Below are positions 8,042-15,949 of a stretch of 46,772 nucleotides of DNA, one piece after another; position 1 is the first letter of the stretch; the number at the start of each line of letters is the position of its first letter. Source of the stretch: Saprospiraceae bacterium (lineage in GTDB: Bacteria; Bacteroidota; Bacteroidia; Chitinophagales; Saprospiraceae); the NCBI GenBank assembly GCA_021604865.1, contig BQJU01000008.1, forward strand, positions 105,446 to 152,217, written 5' to 3'. A model generated the notes under the pieces. The model did no database searches. It saw only the letters and a list, made by a program, of their open reading frames with translations, and was not told where the DNA came from. The translations under genes were made by a program, and so were the position numbers.

Positions 8042-9553
8042 ATGCCCCAGGATCGTTCAATTTTAAATTTAATCTATTCACTGAATGAAAGTGAAAAGCG
8101 GTATTTCTCCCTTTTTGTACAAATGCATAAGAACAAGAAAGACTATTTCGAATTGTATAAAAAGCTAAATAAACATACTGGCAACAGGGAGAAAACTACC
8201 GAAAGAATTCCCTCAAAAATAAAAGGCATTTCCAACCTTTCTCGGGCCAAAAAACAATTGTATGAGCAATTGATGCGTTCGCTGCGACTAAAATATGAAA
8301 GAGAATTTAAGGAAACAGAACTCAATAATGCGATTTGTGAAGCCTTTCTATTAAAAAAGAAAGGCCTGGCCAGGCAAAGTGAAGAACGCTTTGCGCAAAT
8401 TAAAAAAGAAGCCATGCATTACGAATGCCATTATCAGGTATGTACCATCATCGATAAACAGCTGAGGCTGGCGATGAACAACCTCAAAAAAGGCATGATG
8501 GAAAGCATGTTGAGTTTGCACGAAGAAAAAGAACGGGTATTGCAACAAATCATCGAGGAGGAGCGCTTTGAAAAAATGCGCCACCAGGCTTTTTTATTAT
8601 TCCGTAGTGATAGTGACATCCGAAGGGCCACCATTGCCGGTGAGGTAGAAACGCTTATAGAAATCCTGCTAAAAACGGGACATACGGCGAATACCTTTTT
8701 TTCTCAAAATGCCTGCTTTGATGCCTTGGCACTACTATACCGCCTAAAGTTGGACCATACTGAAGCCCTCCGGTATTATCGAAAAATCCTTTCCCTGTGG
8801 AACAAAGAAGAGCACCATCATTTTCGGGAGGCCTTTGCCGATTTCTATAAACTACATATCTATAATTACCTCAACACCCTACACCTGACAGCTCAATATG
8901 AAGAGTTTGATCAGCGGCTAAAAGAGGCCAGGAAATTAAAGTTGTCATTTTTGGAAGATGAAGTGGAAGACTTTCAAAATATTGAATTCCTAAAATTCCT
9001 TCAATTAATCAATACCAATAAATTTGTAGAAGCTCAGCAGCTAATTCCCGAAATTGAAACCCGATTATTAAGCTATTCTGACAGGGTAGAATGTATGATC
9101 GAATCCCGAAAAATTACCTGGTTGTACAACATTGCAGTATTCTACTTTATCATTGAAGAATTTGATAGTGCCGAGACCTGGTTTCTAAGGTTATTTTCGC
9201 TTTCTTTCAGCAAAGAACAACGAAAGGATCTCAAGTATTTGAGTAAAATATTTCTTTTGATCATCCACTACGAAAAAGGTTACCCCCGCGACGAAGAGCG
9301 CTTACAAAAGAGCACCCTGAAATACCTGAAAAGAAATGAAGCCTATCTGGACTTTGAAAAGATCGTGTTGCACGAATTAAACGCTCTCTCTTCCTACCCT
9401 ACCGACCTTAAAAGGAAAAAAGCTACTTTAGTATCGTTCCAACAAAAAATTGAAGAAATCAAACGTGCAAAATCCATTCGAAATGGAGTAGAAGAAATCG
9501 GCTTGTGGATACAGAGCCGCCTGGATGGTGTGCCGATACAGAGCATTATTTGA
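8042..9553 (+). CDS. All-helical repeat protein of unknown function
   Basis: This 503-residue protein is almost entirely helical and rich in Lys, Glu and Leu, with about 35-40-residue periodic segments (for example L-A-L-L-Y-R-L-K-L-D-H-T-E-A-L-R-Y-Y-R-K-I-L near residues 230-255) typical of degenerate TPR-like solenoids. It has no signal peptide. It is transcribed away from the deiminase-led cassette across a 194-base divergent gap and converges on the M48-TPR gene. Its basic N-terminus (K-N-K-K-D-Y, R-E-K-T-T-E-R) could bind nucleic acid or acidic partners. No family was recognised. It may be a scaffold or regulator for either flanking cassette. Confidence 0.75.
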   Translation: MPQDRSILNLIYSLNESEKRYFSLFVQMHKNKKDYFELYKKLNKHTGNREKTTERIPSKIKGISNLSRAKKQLYEQLMRSLRLKYEREFKETELNNAICEAFLLKKKGLARQSEERFAQIKKEAMHYECHYQVCTIIDKQLRLAMNNLKKGMMESMLSLHEEKERVLQQIIEEERFEKMRHQAFLLFRSDSDIRRATIAGEVETLIEILLKTGHTANTFFSQNACFDALALLYRLKLDHTEALRYYRKILSLWNKEEHHHFREAFADFYKLHIYNYLNTLHLTAQYEEFDQRLKEARKLKLSFLEDEVEDFQNIEFLKFLQLINTNKFVEAQQLIPEIETRLLSYSDRVECMIESRKITWLYNIAVFYFIIEEFDSAETWFLRLFSLSFSKEQRKDLKYLSKIFLLIIHYEKGYPRDEERLQKSTLKYLKRNEAYLDFEKIVLHELNALSSYPTDLKRKKATLVSFQQKIEEIKRAKSIRNGVEEIGLWIQSRLDGVPIQSII

Positions 9554-9626
9554 GGAGGAGTTATTGTACCATGAAAAGATAATCGGAAATGATAATTTGA
9601 CAACAACTCAATTGGCTCGGGAAAGG

Positions 9627-11318
9627 CTACTGCTCCCGCAAAAAAACATACCAACGCTTCAAAACCCCACCTTCCAATTGAAAAATAATATCTTCAGCTT
9701 CATATACCAGCATTAGTCCTCCTGCAATGGGCACATAATAATCCGGTGTTTTATAGGCACTTTCTATGTCTTCCCGGCTAGCGCCGAGCGTAAGATCCCA
9801 GGCCGTTTTTCCGGTAAAGGCATCGCCAGTTCGATGAATGAGCAGGGTATTTCCTCTGCGGCCCAAAGTGTGCAAAAGAATTTTTGAATTTTGCATATCC
9901 TTTTTTTTGGCCTGTATTTTGATGCGGTTGCGGCCGTCAGCTACCATTAGATCGGTATCCCAATCCGGGCTGCTGTTTCGAAACTCATCTAGTGAAAGTC
10001 CATTGATTTGTTCTCTAATTTCCAGGGAGAGTCCGTTTGATTCGGAGCTTTCTGCTGTTTTTTCAGGTAAGGCTCCCTGAGTCAGAATGGTTTGGTTGAT
10101 TTGAGACAACTCACTCTGGCTACCCTTTTTAAAATGGTCAGCAATATCGGCAGTTTTCCCTTGTAGTTCAGCTAGAATGCCTAACAAAACATGTGCATTG
10201 GCCGCGGTATAGGCATCACCAAGTTTGTCAGCCAGCCGGATAGTTTTTCTCGCATGCAGAGCGGCCTCAAGATAGTGATCGGCAGCTAGTTCCAGGTCTG
10301 CGTTAGCAGGGGTTTCACTCATTGATTGGCCCATTAGGGTGTGGGCGCAGGCCAGGTTGAGCAGAGCTGTCGGGTATTTTTTGTCGAGGTGTGCCGCTTG
10401 TTCAAAATGAATGATTGCTTCTTGTAAAAGGTCTTCCCGGAGGACTTTTTCAGATTCAATACCTCTGCTTTGAGTTTGTAAGCGGGAATTCAAGTCCAAC
10501 TCAATTGGGTAAACGTATTTTATGGTTTCTTTTTTGAAATACTTCATGGCTGCCAGGGTAAAAGTTACCCCCGCATTGTTATAAATTTCCCTACTCTGAA
10601 ATTTTTCCAGCAGGAACCGGTAATAGGCAGCGGCTTCATCATAAGCCTTTAACACGGTCAGCAAGTTGCCCATTTCAAATACGTCAATCAGTTGATTCAA
10701 TTCTTGGCCGGTTTCGGCGGCAATCGTTTTTCGCTCCTCCAAAGGGGGATACTTCAATAGCGTATCAGGGAGGTTGTAGGCTGCATAAATGCCATCAAGT
10801 ACCTCGGGCATGATATTGGAAATGGGATAACCAGCCATGTAAGCCAAAAAGCCACCCATGTAATCTGCTTCAATTTCATCCTTTTTAAATGCTTCTACAT
10901 CTTCTTTGACTGCCCGACTCAACCCTCTGGATTGATTCCGGTCCGCTCCGTCCACCAAGCTAATAAATCCTTCTTCCCATTCGTGTTTTTCGTAATAGTG
11001 TATGACTTCGTGTGCCAATAAGCCGGCCAGGGCAGTTTCGGCATGCTTGCCTAATGAAGCACATACATCATAGGCTGCTTCCTCCAAGGTAATCACATTA
11101 CCAGAAGCTTTGGCGCCCTTGTCCTTTATCTGTGAGAATACAAATTGTGGTTTGGGCATTCGCTGGTCACCACGGGCTTCGACCAGCCGATCGAAGATGG
11201 TGCGGGCAATCTTTTCTTTTTCTGCAGGAGTATGCCCGTTTGTTGGCAAGCCGGAGTCGGCATTGGTTAACAATAGCAGACTAAAAAGTACGATAAATAG
11301 GTGGCTTAAGTGTTGCAT
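9627..11318 (-). CDS. Exported M48-type metallopeptidase with TPR-like repeats
   Basis: I chose the start at 11318 because it gives a clean Sec signal peptide (M-Q-H-L-S-H-L-F-I-V-L-F-S-L-L-L-L-T). The frame is open to a Met at 11477, but that would put 53 polar residues in front. The resulting protein has 563 residues. HEVIH is at about residues 103-107 and E-I-E-A-D at 148-152, which together give the M48-type zinc site. The rest is helical with TPR-like units between about 215 and 430 (A-Y-D-E-A-A-A-Y-Y-R-F-L, A-I-I-H-F-E-Q-A-A-H-L-D). A C-terminal beta-rich domain of about 110 residues follows. M48 plus TPR resembles BepA in principle, but the order and tail differ. It is the last gene of the CHASE2/caspase set and follows the FecR-like gene by 164 bases. 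Confidence 0.82.
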   Translation of the reverse strand: MQHLSHLFIVLFSLLLLTNADSGLPTNGHTPAEKEKIARTIFDRLVEARGDQRMPKPQFVFSQIKDKGAKASGNVITLEEAAYDVCASLGKHAETALAGLLAHEVIHYYEKHEWEEGFISLVDGADRNQSRGLSRAVKEDVEAFKKDEIEADYMGGFLAYMAGYPISNIMPEVLDGIYAAYNLPDTLLKYPPLEERKTIAAETGQELNQLIDVFEMGNLLTVLKAYDEAAAYYRFLLEKFQSREIYNNAGVTFTLAAMKYFKKETIKYVYPIELDLNSRLQTQSRGIESEKVLREDLLQEAIIHFEQAAHLDKKYPTALLNLACAHTLMGQSMSETPANADLELAADHYLEAALHARKTIRLADKLGDAYTAANAHVLLGILAELQGKTADIADHFKKGSQSELSQINQTILTQGALPEKTAESSESNGLSLEIREQINGLSLDEFRNSSPDWDTDLMVADGRNRIKIQAKKKDMQNSKILLHTLGRRGNTLLIHRTGDAFTGKTAWDLTLGASREDIESAYKTPDYYVPIAGGLMLVYEAEDIIFQLEGGVLKRWYVFLREQ

Positions 11319-11482
11319 GAGTTTAGTTTCAAGGGTTTGAGTTGTTTGGTAATCAAAGCGCTTACATCGGGTTTGACCTCCCAACATACTCATAAATAAT
11401 ATGCAGCTGCTTTTTGGGTTTTGTTTGCTTGAAGACTTTCCAAATTTTTGAAATATTGAAAGTCCACTGAATAGCAAATATT

Positions 11483-12472
11483 TTACTTATCAGGTGAATC
11501 GCTCAAAACTTCTCTGGCTTTACTCAATTGTTGCCAACGAGCCAGAAAGGCGGCGTAGTTTCGCTTGAGCAAAGGATTTTCCTTGTCTTGATGCATTGCT
11601 TTCTGGTAAGTTTGGTCGGCGGCGTAAAGAAAACCAGCCTCTTCCAATTGCATGGCTTCCATTAGCGATTGCTGAGGCTTGCTGGCCGTTTCCTGATAGG
11701 CTGCTTCTTGTTTTAGCATTTCCAGGATGGCTTGTTGTTTATCCGGAGTGATTTTGAAATATATCCGGGGCGATTTTTCTTCGGAATTTTCATTTTGGAT
11801 AAGCCCCGCGCCAGCTTTTTCCCGTACATGATAAGCTTCCCAGTAATAAGTCTTGCCTGCTTTTAAATACAGGCCGCCCAAATCTATACTCAATTTTGTC
11901 GCTTTCGACAAAGCCATAAAAATCATTTCTTCAGAAAGACTATCAATAATTTGAAATTCATAGTGGACACCTGCCCCGGCATCCGGCCAGTAAAATTCGG
12001 TGGTTTCAGGTGATATATTGCCTCCTATCGGCATTATTCCTGCAAGACCGGAATCCGTGAAACCACGAATATTTCCCTGGGCATTGTTTTGGTTTTTCAA
12101 ATAAGATTTCTCCAGTTGTTTTTCTGAGGCGCTTTGATCGAGACCATTCGAGACAAAATTGGAAAACCTTTGCACGAAGTTCATATTGGAAGTAGTCGTC
12201 CCAAACAATTTAGATAAATCATGTTTCCCTGCTTTATTCAGTTTCACGAATTTTTCTTTATAAATGATTTCAACGGCGGCCTTATTTTTTAGAATTATCT
12301 GTCCATTTGTTCCCAATTGGGTACCCGTATAAACCCTGGCCGGTGAAGCATTTACGCCTTCGTACCAAACCTCTCCATCTACATACATAACCATTGGACT
12401 ATCGCCTTTCTGAGCCATTAAAAAGAAGCAACATACAATACTAAAAAAGCTAATTAGTAGGGTCTTTTTCAT
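11483..12472 (-). CDS. Exported FecR-like domain protein with TPR tail
   Basis: The 329-residue protein has a signal peptide at about 1-21 (ending F-L-M-A-Q). Residues 25-85 (V-D-G-E-V-W-Y, Y-T-G-T-Q-L-G-T-N-G-Q-I-I-L-K, V-K-L-N-K-A-G) follow the pattern of a FecR-type beta domain. A fibronectin/Ig-like segment follows (about 145-245, F-Y-W-P-D-A-G, K-T-Y-Y-W-E-A-Y), then a helical TPR-like tail (about 255-325). Its start overlaps the end of the CHASE2 gene by 23 bases, a sign of translational coupling. FecR-like proteins encoded next to CHASE2 sensors are a known association in other bacteria, so it is probably an extracytoplasmic partner of that sensor. Confidence 0.75.
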   Translation of the reverse strand: MKKTLLISFFSIVCCFFLMAQKGDSPMVMYVDGEVWYEGVNASPARVYTGTQLGTNGQIILKNKAAVEIIYKEKFVKLNKAGKHDLSKLFGTTTSNMNFVQRFSNFVSNGLDQSASEKQLEKSYLKNQNNAQGNIRGFTDSGLAGIMPIGGNISPETTEFYWPDAGAGVHYEFQIIDSLSEEMIFMALSKATKLSIDLGGLYLKAGKTYYWEAYHVREKAGAGLIQNENSEEKSPRIYFKITPDKQQAILEMLKQEAAYQETASKPQQSLMEAMQLEEAGFLYAADQTYQKAMHQDKENPLLKRNYAAFLARWQQLSKAREVLSDSPDK

Positions 12473-13751
12473 GTGTTAGTGTTTTTATTATGGGTATTCG
12501 TTTCTTTAAAAAGCTTTCATAAATCATCAAAATATCATAAGCCAGCATCAGGGCCAGGAAGCCATTTGAAAAATCAATGAGGATACGTAAATAATAAAAA
12601 ATTAGTGCGATAAAAAAAAAGAAAATCGTCAACTCAACGATTTGCAAAATACGGGTCACGCCATGAAATATATCGGGAAGGCCAAGGTAAATACGGCGAA
12701 TGATCAATACGTTTATATACCCAAAGAGCCAAACCATTATTGTAACTATCCATTTAGGCAGTTCATAAATATAGTTACCATTCAAAATCATGGTCAGAAT
12801 ATTGGCATGGATCACCATGCCGTACATATCCGGAATACTCCGCCCTGTATACACTGGGTTCAACGGTGTAAAATAACGATCTTCAATGGGAGCTCCAGGG
12901 TCATTATTAGCTACAAATCCAATCATTACGATCCGATCCTTACATACCGCAAGTGCTTCTTCTGGAGCATCCTGTAAGCTTGCTGCATTCAGCCGGATAA
13001 AGCTCCTGTAGTCTCCAAAATAGTTGATCCGTTCCACTTTTTTTTTGCGCTGTAAAAGGCGATTGCCTGCACTAGCATCGTATTGTTCTGCCAACGCGAC
13101 AGCAAACGCTTTGTTTTCTTTTCCATTCAGCGTTGTTATCGTCGGACTAAACAGTCGAACGGTACGATCTGTACCTGCCAGGAAATTGGTGTAGGCATTC
13201 ACGCCATAATCCGAAAATGCTGGTTCTGACAGTTTCATATTGGGAATGCCCTTCAATGAATCCTGATATTGAGCCAGGTTGCCAGCCAACACAACATTGG
13301 GAATTTCCTGTAATCGCCGGCTTAATAAAGAATCACCAACAGCATCACGTTGACCGGCAAATAATATGTCTAATCCAATGGCCCGTGGCGATTGGGCGTT
13401 GATGCGGTCCAGCAAGTTCGCCAGAGAAGCCCGGTCGGGTTTATCTACATGAATCAAGACAATTCTAGCCTCTCTTTTAACGCGGGTAGTATCCCGCAGC
13501 CGGGCGTAAATGATATCCGTCACTTCATAATCTTTGACGCCATTATTAAACGGATCAAAGAAATGCAACTGGAAAGTCACCAGCTTGATCAACCCTATAA
13601 AAAGGAAGATAATGAAGGTGACAGCCAGAGCATGTATTTTAGAGTTGTTTCGCAGGGACGATGTCGAGGTTGAAACAGATGGCGGTTTTCCATCGTTTTC
13701 TCCACTATCCCGTCTCTGCGAAAAGACTCTGTAAAAAAACCGTTTGAACAT
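12450..13751 (-). CDS. CHASE2 sensor membrane protein without cytosolic output domain
   Basis: This 433-residue protein has a Ser/Asn-rich cytosolic N-terminus (1-38), one TM helix (about 42-62), and a large extracytoplasmic CHASE2 domain (about 65-330) marked by V-L-I-H-V-D, A-I-G-L-D-I-L-F, D-R-I-V-M-I-G-F and the terminal M-Y-G-M-V-I-H-A-N-I-L. Three closely spaced TM helices follow (about 335-412), the usual CHASE2 topology. In most CHASE2 proteins a kinase, cyclase or GGDEF domain follows the last helix. Here only about 20 residues remain, so the signal must pass through partner proteins. It lies between a TPR gene (5-base gap) and the FecR-like gene (23-base overlap). Confidence 0.87.
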   Translation of the reverse strand: MFKRFFYRVFSQRRDSGENDGKPPSVSTSTSSLRNNSKIHALAVTFIIFLFIGLIKLVTFQLHFFDPFNNGVKDYEVTDIIYARLRDTTRVKREARIVLIHVDKPDRASLANLLDRINAQSPRAIGLDILFAGQRDAVGDSLLSRRLQEIPNVVLAGNLAQYQDSLKGIPNMKLSEPAFSDYGVNAYTNFLAGTDRTVRLFSPTITTLNGKENKAFAVALAEQYDASAGNRLLQRKKKVERINYFGDYRSFIRLNAASLQDAPEEALAVCKDRIVMIGFVANNDPGAPIEDRYFTPLNPVYTGRSIPDMYGMVIHANILTMILNGNYIYELPKWIVTIMVWLFGYINVLIIRRIYLGLPDIFHGVTRILQIVELTIFFFFIALIFYYLRILIDFSNGFLALMLAYDILMIYESFLKKRIPIIKTLTHEKDPTN

Positions 13752-13756
13752 AAATT

Positions 13757-14545
13757 CTAATCTGGAAAATACATATTCATGAGCTCAGCAAACGTTTCTG
13801 TTGACCTGACTTCCTCCAGATCTGGATCTTCCAAAACAAAGGTGGCATCCTCAAAGCCATTTTTAAAGGCCATCTCCAAAGAGGACAAGGCCGCCTCTGT
13901 ATTCCCGTTGATGGCATGCAGTCGGCTCAATTCATAGGGTGCATCCGGATCATCAGGATTGATCAACAAAACGTTTTCAAAAAACATACTTGCTTCTTCA
14001 TAGTACCCACTATCCAGGTAAAGGAAGGCCAGTTCATACCAGGCTTCAGCATCTTCAGGGTCTATGGAAAGTACCTCGATGAATTTTTCTTCCGCCTTTT
14101 CGTAGTTGTCTTGCTCGACATAGATCAGCCCTAGCCCAAAAAGGGCATCCGTGTTATTAGGATCGAGCTCGACCGCTTGTTCAAAAGCAGCGATTGCATT
14201 GTCTATTTCGCCTTCCTGATAATAAGCAAAACCCAGTCCAAAAGCTGCATCGGGATCACTTTCTGAAAAATCATCCAGCTGATCAATCGCCGTTTCCCAG
14301 CTTTCCTGATCGAGACTACTATAAGCATTGGCCACGTCGTTGTTTTCAATACTCTCAGGACGCCGAAGTACGCCCAATCCCATTTTTTTATCTTTGGGCT
14401 TGGTTTTAGTCTTAGTCTTAAGCGGATTGTTGTTGGTGAATTTTGCCGGTTTATTGGCGATATTCAATGGCTTTGGTTTGACTTGCGCATGAGTAGTGAA
14501 TTGAAGGAAAAGGCCAAACATCAAACTGAGCAATAAGTATTTCAT
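13757..14545 (-). CDS. Exported TPR-repeat protein
   Basis: The protein has 262 residues with a signal peptide at about 1-20 (ending T-H-A-Q), then a Lys/Thr/Pro-rich linker (about 22-60). At least four TPR units follow between about 70 and 245, recognisable by F-G-L-G-F-A-Y-Y, I-A-A-F-E-Q-A-V-E-L-D-P, E-E-K-F-I-E-V-L-S-I-D-P and A-W-Y-E-L-A-F-L-Y-L-D-S-G. It is probably a periplasmic scaffold. It lies 36 bases after the caspase gene and 5 bases before the CHASE2 gene, so it is well placed to link the sensor with the exported proteases. The binding partner cannot be read from the sequence. Confidence 0.85.
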   Translation of the reverse strand: MKYLLLSLMFGLFLQFTTHAQVKPKPLNIANKPAKFTNNNPLKTKTKTKPKDKKMGLGVLRRPESIENNDVANAYSSLDQESWETAIDQLDDFSESDPDAAFGLGFAYYQEGEIDNAIAAFEQAVELDPNNTDALFGLGLIYVEQDNYEKAEEKFIEVLSIDPEDAEAWYELAFLYLDSGYYEEASMFFENVLLINPDDPDAPYELSRLHAINGNTEAALSSLEMAFKNGFEDATFVLEDPDLEEVRSTETFAELMNMYFPD

Positions 14546-14581
14546 TTTTATTGGGTTAAATGGTAAATATTAAATATAGAT

Positions 14582-15913
14582 TCAATCAGTCAAATTCTGA
14601 ATATATGTCTGAAATCTTTCAGCATCCGGATCATCGACCAGCTCTGAAAGTTGGCTGAGAATATCGGATTTGACCTCAGGTCCTAAATAATCTCTAAATT
14701 CCCGGGTTGCCTCTTCAAAAAATAAGTTAAAAATTTCATTATTCATATCCTCATGGGCAAAGTCAAGCATCATCTGCGCGGTTTCCCGATCATAAAAATA
14801 CTGGTTTTCCATGAAAGATAAATAGTATTCAGCAATCAGCCTGCTTTCATCCTCGCTAACGATCCCATCATCGAGCTCAACGCTATGAAGCAAGATATAA
14901 GGTAAATTCTCCAGGGCCATCTCCTCGTTTTCTTCCTGATCGTATTCCATTTCCCATTCCATTGAATAGTCATCTTCGTCAAAATCTTCCATTTCCCAGG
15001 ATTCATAATCATCCTCCTCAATCTCCGGTACATTTTCCAGGTTTAGTTGTTTATAAGAAGGAACATCCGTGTATTGATCCTTGCCTTCGGAGTACATTTT
15101 TTTATTGTCCTTGATGATCAAATACTGAGGGCGCTGATCCTGTTTCTTCTTTTGCACCTCGTCTCTGGTTTTTTTCAAAATACTGGCCCAGGAAGTAGGT
15201 TGTTCAGCAAAAATCAAACCATCCCATAACACATCGACCAATTCGTTGACGAAGTAGGAGCCTCCTTCATCATTGGTATAAGAATACTGCCCTGGTGAAG
15301 CGCCGGAAGCAATGATATGCCCCCTAAAGCTTTTTATCAGCTCCATATTTTTCAGGGTTTTTGAATTGGCTGGTGCCTGTTCCTGCTTTTTTAGTCCCTG
15401 AGCACGTTTATCCGCTGCCGGGTCACCTATTATGTTGTTGCAACTATTGCCCAAGGTAATTGACATCCGTGGGTTTTTACTGATCAACATTTGATGCACC
15501 CAATCCAAGGGAACTCCGCAACTATTGATATTGCCCCCTTCGTTTTGCTGCTCGTTAAAATTGCAATAGTACAAAAAGGGCCAGATCACGGCGTCATTCT
15601 CATTGCGAAAGCCATGTCCCGAGTAGAAAAAGATAACTACATCTTCAGAAGTACATTGAAAATTTTGGAAAAACTCATAGACTTCATTTTGATTAAAATT
15701 GAGGCGATGAGGTTGGAATGTCATGCCTGCATCATTGGCAACCATACCAAAAAATTCAGTCGTTTTCTGGTAGTCTTTCTCACATCCTTTTTTGATGTCT
15801 TCATTCGAATTGTCAATACTGACAATCAGATGGATTGCACCTTGACTTAAAAGCCCCAAAGGTTGAACAAGGAAGCAAAGCAGAAAGAAAAATAAACTGG
15901 GTAAATATTTCAT
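14582..15913 (-). CDS. Exported caspase-like (C14) cysteine protease with acidic linker
   Basis: This 443-residue protein starts with a signal peptide (about 1-24, ending G-L-L-S-Q). The caspase-fold domain covers about 25-250: catalytic His100 in F-F-Y-S-G-H-G and catalytic Cys158 in I-T-L-G-N-S-C-N-N. A strongly acidic segment (about 290-325, rich in E, D, W and M) separates it from a helical C-terminal domain (about 330-443). The Cys motif N-S-C-N departs from the usual D-x-C-x-S of metacaspases, so specificity may differ. The catalytic pair is present, so the protein is probably active. Export of a caspase-like enzyme is unusual compared with cytosolic CHAT or metacaspase effectors. It follows the caspase-TPR gene by 36 bases. 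Confidence 0.85.
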   Translation of the reverse strand: MKYLPSLFFFLLCFLVQPLGLLSQGAIHLIVSIDNSNEDIKKGCEKDYQKTTEFFGMVANDAGMTFQPHRLNFNQNEVYEFFQNFQCTSEDVVIFFYSGHGFRNENDAVIWPFLYYCNFNEQQNEGGNINSCGVPLDWVHQMLISKNPRMSITLGNSCNNIIGDPAADKRAQGLKKQEQAPANSKTLKNMELIKSFRGHIIASGASPGQYSYTNDEGGSYFVNELVDVLWDGLIFAEQPTSWASILKKTRDEVQKKKQDQRPQYLIIKDNKKMYSEGKDQYTDVPSYKQLNLENVPEIEEDDYESWEMEDFDEDDYSMEWEMEYDQEENEEMALENLPYILLHSVELDDGIVSEDESRLIAEYYLSFMENQYFYDRETAQMMLDFAHEDMNNEIFNLFFEEATREFRDYLGPEVKSDILSQLSELVDDPDAERFQTYIQNLTD

Positions 15914-15949
15914 TATTATGTTGTTTGGTTCAATGGAAAATTTCTTGAT

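Noticed and set aside
11319-11477. Earlier start for the M48-TPR peptidase at 11477
   Set aside because: It would place 53 polar residues before a clear signal peptide; the start at 11318 is better even though it leaves a 164-base gap.
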